Shown one piece after another: positions 5,547 through 8,821 of a stretch of 8,821 nucleotides of DNA (the first letter of the stretch is position 1; every line of letters starts with the position of its first letter). The position numbers and the translations under genes are program-made. The stretch covers positions 1 through 8,821 of the forward strand of contig JABFWM010000400.1 in assembly GCA_013362195.1 (NCBI GenBank), read 5' to 3'. The notes beneath the pieces are model-generated. The model worked only from the letters and a program-made list of their open reading frames with translations. It searched no databases and was not told the DNA's origin. The DNA is from Acidobacteriota bacterium. GTDB lineage: Bacteria; Acidobacteriota; Vicinamibacteria; Vicinamibacterales; 2-12-FULL-66-21.

Positions 5547-7346
5547 TCAGCGGTCGCCGCCGACCAGCGTGTTCCCGTTCAGCGTGGCGTTCCCGTTGGA
5601 GACCGCCGTCAGGTCGTTGTTCCCCCACACCACCGTGTTGCCCTGCAGCACCGCGTTCCCCCACACCACCGTGTTGCCCCACACCACGGTCTGATCGGCG
5701 ACCAGGTTGTTGCCCCACACGACCGTGTTGCCCCAGACCACGGTGTTGCCCCAGACGACCGTGTTCGCCCACGCCGGCTGGTTGACATTGATGGTGTCGC
5801 CCCACACGACCGTGTTGCCCCAGACCACCGTGTTGCCCCAGACCACGGTCTCGCCGCCAATGAGGGTCGAGCCGGAGTCCGGCGACAGCGCCAGATCGAG
5901 CCATGCGGCGCCCACCGCGGTGTTGTTGAGGACGCCGCGCGCGAAGCCAATCGCCCCGGCCCCGTTCAAGGCGCCGGCGCCCTGGGTCAGCGCGTCGTAT
6001 TCCGCACCCACATCGTCGTGCATCCGGATCGCGGTGTGCTGGAGGATTGCCTTGATCGCGTTCGGCGTCAGCCGGCCCGTGAGGTTCGTCGAGCGGTTCG
6101 CCTCCATCAGCTGCGCCACGACGCCCGACGCCACCGCCGCGGCCATGCTGGTGCCGCTCAGCGTGATGTAGTCCTCGGTCAACGACCCGGCGACGCGGAG
6201 CGTCGGATATTTCGCGAACAGCGAACCCTGCTTCGCGGCATTCGCAATCAGTCGGTAGCCGGGCGCGACGATGTCCGGCTTCGCGGCCCCGTCGAAGTAG
6301 GTCGGACCGCGCGAGCTGAAGCCGTTCATGCGATCGTCGGAACGGCGCACCGTGTCCTGCGTCATGAAGGACCCGACGGTCAGCGCCGAGGGCGCGTTGC
6401 CCGGCGATGCGATGCCGGCGTAGCCGATCACGCCCGTCGTCGCGTTGCGGCCGTAGTTGCCCGCGGACGCCACGACGACAATGCCGGCCCGCACCGCGGC
6501 TTCCACCGCCTGCACGAGCGGGTCGGTCGTCGCGCTCTCGTACGGGGCGTGGCCGAGCGACAGGTTGATGATGTCGACGCCGAGCGCCGCGCGATTGGCC
6601 GTGACGAAGTCGATCGCGCTGATGACGTCGCTGGTCAACCCGCCGCCGTTGCTGTCCAGCGCCTTCAGGACGACGAACTTCACGCCTGGCGCGAGGCCGG
6701 CATAGGCGCCCTTGCTGAGCGCACCCGAGCTGCCGATGAGGCCGGCGACGTGCGTGCCGTGGCCGTAATCGTCGTAGGGCGTCGCCGCCACGCCGCCGCG
6801 CGTGAAGTCGTAGAACGCGGAGATCCGCCCGGAGAAATCGTCGGAGGCCTCGAGACCCGAATCGATCAGCGCGACGCCAACGCCTGCCCCGGTGTAGCTG
6901 CCGCGGACGCTGACCGTGTCGCGCACCACCTCGTCGTTCGGCAGCGGCGCGGCCGGCGCCGCGAGCGTCTGCAGCGCCGCGACCGGTGCATCGACAGAGA
7001 TCGACGCGATCCCCGGATGTTTCGCGAGCGCGACCAGCCGCTTCGATCGGACGGTGAACGCGCTGATCCCGGCGTGATACCGCAGCAACGTGTCGCCGCG
7101 CTGCGTCAACACCGCGGCAACCGCCGCGGCGGCGGACGGATCGACGCGAACGATGACGCGCTGCGCGATCTCGTCCCCGTCCCGGTCGATCGCGTGCCGC
7201 AGGTGCGCATCGAGCTTGCGCGCCGCCGCATCCTCGCGCGCCGGGGCGGCCTGTCCGTGGACGCTGGTCACCACCCATGCGAGCGCCGCGAAGAGGACGA
7301 CGACGCGGTGCCGGGTGACGCGCGAACGCTGAAAGCCTGGACTCAT
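5547..7346 (-). CDS. Secreted subtilisin-like (S8) serine peptidase with VVWGN-repeat C-terminus
   Basis: This is a 599-residue exported protease. Residues 1-33 form a signal peptide: basic RSRVTRHR, hydrophobic VVVLFAALAWVV, likely cut near VHGQA. Residues ~62-120 look like an I9-type inhibitory propeptide. The S8 catalytic domain (~150-475) has D162 in ALIDSGLE, H196 in YGHGTHVAG, oxyanion N297 in ASAGN and S400 in LSGTSMAAA, so the catalytic triad is complete. Residues 495-577 are a hexad-repeat region with nine VVWG units, followed by an Asn/Gly-rich end. I chose the ATG at 7346 because it places the signal peptide at the N-terminus. An in-frame ATG at 7418 would add 24 residues before it, including three cysteines, and would overlap the hairpin-rich leader. 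Shine-Dalgarno support is poor for both. It probably heads a transcript with the HD-GYP gene. Substrate and surface anchoring are unknown. Confidence 0.94.
   Translation of the reverse strand: MSPGFQRSRVTRHRVVVLFAALAWVVTSVHGQAAPAREDAAARKLDAHLRHAIDRDGDEIAQRVIVRVDPSAAAAVAAVLTQRGDTLLRYHAGISAFTVRSKRLVALAKHPGIASISVDAPVAALQTLAAPAAPLPNDEVVRDTVSVRGSYTGAGVGVALIDSGLEASDDFSGRISAFYDFTRGGVAATPYDDYGHGTHVAGLIGSSGALSKGAYAGLAPGVKFVVLKALDSNGGGLTSDVISAIDFVTANRAALGVDIINLSLGHAPYESATTDPLVQAVEAAVRAGIVVVASAGNYGRNATTGVIGYAGIASPGNAPSALTVGSFMTQDTVRRSDDRMNGFSSRGPTYFDGAAKPDIVAPGYRLIANAAKQGSLFAKYPTLRVAGSLTEDYITLSGTSMAAAVASGVVAQLMEANRSTNLTGRLTPNAIKAILQHTAIRMHDDVGAEYDALTQGAGALNGAGAIGFARGVLNNTAVGAAWLDLALSPDSGSTLIGGETVVWGNTVVWGNTVVWGDTINVNQPAWANTVVWGNTVVWGNTVVWGNNLVADQTVVWGNTVVWGNAVLQGNTVVWGNNDLTAVSNGNATLNGNTLVGGDR
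5619..5849 (-). repeat. In-frame 18-bp tandem repeat encoding VVWGNT hexads
   Basis: The DNA is built from diverged 18-base units (plus strand, e.g. CCCCAGACCACCGTGTTG), each encoding one hexad of the protease tail. Canonical VVWG(N/D) units start at residues 501, 507, 513, 530, 536, 542, 554, 560 and 572. Degenerate units PAWANT (524), LVADQT (548) and VLQGNT (566) keep the six-residue register. Only the INVNQ insert at 519-523 shifts it by one. LIGGET (495) is in register just before the first unit. Neighbouring units differ mostly at synonymous third positions, so the peptide is conserved better than the DNA. Confidence 0.95.
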
Positions 7347-7365
7347 AGGGGTTGTCTCGTGGATC

Positions 7366-7385
7366 GCAAACCCGCAGCGGTTTGC
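7366..7385 (-). promoter_or_regulatory. Hairpin just upstream of the protease start
   Basis: GCAAACC, a six-base loop and GGTTTGC form a perfect seven-base-pair hairpin that ends 19 bases before the ATG at 7346. In the transcript it would sit directly upstream of the ribosome-binding position. It could affect initiation or protect the 5' end. Its existence as an inverted repeat is certain; any function is inferred. Confidence 0.45.
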
Positions 7386-7614
7386 ATGAGCCCGGCAGCA
7401 GAGCAATTTGGCCGCCATCTCTGCCGCGCGGCGGGGCGGCCGCTTTAACCAACGACGTAGGAAAGGGTTGCCGCCGGATCGGCCTTCGGGCTGGAGACGT
7501 GGAACGCTGACGAGACCGGCACACGATGTGCCGTTTCGAACGCGGGCACCGTCACATGGCGGGACACGTTCGACCCCGTTCGTCTGTTTTCAATAACTTA
7601 CCGAGGATCGCCGC

Positions 7615-7629
7615 GTGCCTTTTCGGCAC
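7615..7629 (-). terminator. Hairpin directly after ypdA (possible terminator)
   Basis: On the minus strand GTGCC-GAAAA-GGCAC begins eight bases beyond the ypdA stop codon (7639-7637). The five-base-pair stem with an A-rich loop is well placed for termination. No T-run follows, so it would be weak, or would act only as a 3' stabiliser. A second stem at 7517-7533 could contribute. Confidence 0.35.
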
Positions 7630-7636
7630 AGGCGCG

Positions 7637-8641
7637 CTATTCCTCGGTTTTCCAATGGATCGCTTCGAAGGGAATCGGCTCGGCGCGCAGGCCGGTGATG
7701 TGCTTCACGATCTGCCGGGCGTGAAAGCGGCCGTTCTCGATGAACCATCGCCCCGTGCGGTAGCCGCCGCACACCGTGCCCGCCAGATACACGCCGGGGC
7801 GCGTGGTTTCGAACGTCGTCTGATCGAAGATCGGGGTGCGATACCGATCCTCGGCGAACTGGATGCCGATGGACTCGAGCAGCTCGAAATCCGGATGATA
7901 CCCGGTCATGGCGATCACCCAGTCGTTGTCGATCTCGGCAACGCCGTCGGGCGTGCGGATCACGACGGAGCGCTCGCGGATCTCCTCGATCGCGGTGCTG
8001 AACCAGGCGCGGATGCTGCCTTCCTTGATGCGGTTCTCGAGATCCGGCTTGATCCAGTACTTGATCTTGTCCGAGAGCGCCGGCCCGCGAACGACGAGGG
8101 TGACCTCCGCGCCGTGGCGGTAGCAATCCAGTGCCGCTTTCGCGGCGGAGTTCCGCGCGCCCACCACGACGACCTTCTGCCGGACGTACGCAAACGGTTC
8201 CTTGTAGTAGTGCGTGACCTTCGGCAGGGTCTCGCCGGGCACGTCGAGCAGATTGGCGCGGTCGAAAAAGCCGGTCGCGACGACGATGTGCCGGGCGCGG
8301 TGCTCCGCTCTGCTCGTCGTGACGACGAAGTCACCGCGCTCCCCCGCGACCGCGAGCACCGATTCGTACAAGCGGGCGTCGATCTTCTCGCGCTCGGTGA
8401 CGCCGCGGTAATACTCGATCGCCTCTTCACGCGTCGGCTTGTAGCCTTGTACGGGGAACGGATAGCCACCGATCTCGATCAGCTCCGGCGTCGAGAAGAA
8501 CTCCATGTTCGCGGGGTACCCGACGATCGAATTGACGAGCGCGCCTTTCTCGATGACGCGGGCCTGCAGCCCGGCGCGGTCCGCTTCGATGGCGCACGCC
8601 AGCCCGACGGGCCCCGCGCCGATCACGATGACATCGTGCAT
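7637..8641 (-). CDS. ypdA: YpdA-family FAD/NAD(P)-dependent oxidoreductase (putative bacillithiol disulfide reductase)
   Basis: This 334-residue cytosolic flavoprotein resembles YpdA/Bdr along its whole length. That enzyme reduces oxidised bacillithiol with NADPH in Firmicutes. The FAD-binding N-terminus is VIVIGAGPVGLAC at 4-16, followed by EKGALVNSIVGYPANMEFFST at 31-51, a stretch typical of the family. ATGFFDR at 122-128 and the NADPH-site Rossmann motif VVVVGARNSAAKAAL at 157-171 follow. Then come MTGYHPDFE at 245-253 and the closing GVYLAGTVCGGYRTGRWFIENGRFHARQI at 283-311 (FAD contact). There is no CxxC, as expected for this family and unlike thioredoxin reductase. The residue matching the reactive Cys14 of staphylococcal YpdA is V12; C16 lies four residues on. 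The ATG at 8641 begins right at the Rossmann fold. It is 60 bases downstream of a same-strand gene. No thiol-biosynthesis (bsh) gene is in view. Confidence 0.9.
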   Translation of the reverse strand: MHDVIVIGAGPVGLACAIEADRAGLQARVIEKGALVNSIVGYPANMEFFSTPELIEIGGYPFPVQGYKPTREEAIEYYRGVTEREKIDARLYESVLAVAGERGDFVVTTSRAEHRARHIVVATGFFDRANLLDVPGETLPKVTHYYKEPFAYVRQKVVVVGARNSAAKAALDCYRHGAEVTLVVRGPALSDKIKYWIKPDLENRIKEGSIRAWFSTAIEEIRERSVVIRTPDGVAEIDNDWVIAMTGYHPDFELLESIGIQFAEDRYRTPIFDQTTFETTRPGVYLAGTVCGGYRTGRWFIENGRFHARQIVKHITGLRAEPIPFEAIHWKTEE

Positions 8642-8660
8642 CCGTCGATGATCGCACAGT

Positions 8661-8681
8661 CGGCCGGCGCGTGGCCGGCCG
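8661..8681. repeat. Eight-base-pair GC inverted repeat upstream of ypdA
   Basis: CGGCCGGC (8661-8668), a GCGTG loop and GCCGGCCG (8674-8681) form a perfect hairpin. It lies between the stop of the right-edge gene (8702) and the ypdA start (8641), with 19 bases left before the ATG. No T-run follows. Read on the minus strand it shares its first 12 bases, CGGCCGGCCACG, with the plus strand of the palindrome at 3503-3520. Confidence 0.55.
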
Positions 8682-8701
8682 TCGAGGACGTCGCCGCCGC
8701 C

Positions 8702-8821
8702 CTACCTTGCCTCTCCTTCGCATTCCGGGCACCGCTGCTGCACGTGCTGCAGCCATTCGGCGATCTCGTCGGCGCGCGGCAGGCTCGCGGCGTCAGGCGC
8801 CGCTTCGAAGACGATCTCTCC
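8702..8821 (-). CDS. C-terminal fragment of an unidentified protein (runs off right edge)
   Basis: An open frame enters from the right edge at 8821 and ends at TAG (8704-8702), giving the last 39 residues of a protein. The visible part reads EIVFEAAPDAASLPRADEIAEW..., with WLQHVQQRCPECEGEAR at the end. It has GC-rich third positions like its neighbours and a believable acidic/helical composition. The single CPEC pair might belong to a zinc site or be incidental. It lies 60 bases upstream of ypdA on the same strand and may share its transcript. I do not recognise the family, and too little is present to exclude a chance open frame. Confidence 0.5.
   Translation of the reverse strand, partial: GEIVFEAAPDAASLPRADEIAEWLQHVQQRCPECEGEAR

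Larger units (their letters stand above)
7347..7636 (-). promoter_or_regulatory. Structured intergenic/leader region upstream of the protease
   Basis: These 290 non-coding bases lie between ypdA and the protease; they are the longest gene-free stretch in the window and presumably hold the protease promoter. Perfect inverted repeats are frequent: GTGCC/GGCAC (7615-7629), CGGCACA/TGTGCCG (7517-7533, 3-base loop), GGCCGCC/GGCGGCC (7410-7416 with 7435-7441), GCAGAG/CTCTGC (7398-7403 with 7419-7424) and GCAAACC/GGTTTGC (7366-7385, 6-base loop). The third and fourth pairs interleave, so they are either alternatives or a pseudoknot. CTTT/AAAG with inner CC/GG (7443-7465) makes another, weaker stem. 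An AT-rich patch (minus TTATTGAAAACA, near 7586-7600) is the best guess for promoter DNA. I cannot match it to a riboswitch class. Confidence 0.45.

Noticed and set aside
5619..5849. Regular repeat that could be taken for a CRISPR array
   Set aside because: Units are 18 bases, mostly contiguous without unique spacers, and encode an in-frame peptide hexad.
7347..7400. c-di-GMP-I (GEMM) riboswitch in the protease leader, prompted by GCAAACC
   Set aside because: Only that one motif is present. The GACGCAAAGC segment and the second-helix elements are missing, and GCAAACC is instead one arm of a perfect hairpin.
6018..7448. 476-codon plus-strand open frame antisense to the protease
   Set aside because: Composition-driven shadow of the S8 gene with no recognisable motif.
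7440..7500. SAM-type riboswitch, prompted by GGCAACC on the minus strand at 7472-7466
   Set aside because: The GGTGCTAA-type joint, kink-turn and closing P1 stem are absent, and the downstream gene is not in methionine metabolism.
5509..7524. 671-codon open frame on the minus strand overlapping the protease
   Set aside because: It is the shifted frame of the S8 gene. Its product is Arg/Gly-dominated with no domain, while the other frame has signal peptide, catalytic triad and hexads. Long stop-free shadows are expected at this GC content.
8427..8756. 109-codon minus-strand open frame over the ypdA start
   Set aside because: It is a shifted frame of ypdA and of the right-edge fragment, with an Arg-rich composition typical of a shadow.

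Overview
The window is very GC-rich, densely coding bacterial chromosome. The genes are housekeeping or general-purpose types. I see no rRNA, tRNA, CRISPR array, insertion sequence or phage gene. A YpdA-type (bacillithiol-linked) flavoprotein, a secreted S8 protease with a VVWGN-repeat tail and a membrane HD-GYP protein together suggest an Acidobacteriota genome, perhaps Vicinamibacteria. That placement is inference from gene style; no marker gene is present.

Layout, left to right. A cut-off membrane protein gene (1-286, minus) diverges from a MetB-like cystathionine gamma-synthase/lyase gene (331-1482, plus). That gene converges, with a 2-base gap, on a cutA-dedA pair (2480 down to 1485, minus) whose stop and start codons abut. 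An FtsB/DivIC-type division gene (2549-2983, plus) diverges from cutA and converges on a 137-residue conserved protein of unknown function (3487 down to 3074, minus). Next comes a minus-strand series: a 644-residue membrane HD-GYP-GAF protein (5507 down to 3573), preceded in transcription by a secreted subtilisin-like protease (7346 down to 5547). These two are 39 bases apart and may be co-transcribed. Upstream of them is a 290-base non-coding leader/intergenic region full of possible hairpins. Then come the ypdA gene (8641 down to 7637) and the last 39 residues of another minus-strand gene (8821 down to 8702).

How the genes fit together. CutA and DedA probably form a two-gene envelope/metal-homeostasis transcript. 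The protease and the HD-GYP protein may link extracellular proteolysis with c-di-GMP turnover. YpdA points to low-molecular-weight thiol redox chemistry. The MetB-like enzyme belongs to sulfur amino acid metabolism. The remaining genes do not form an obvious pathway.

The most distinctive items are the hexad-repeat tail of the protease, which keeps an exact six-residue register and could fold as a beta-helix, and the structured leader in front of that gene. No clear new multi-gene system is visible.
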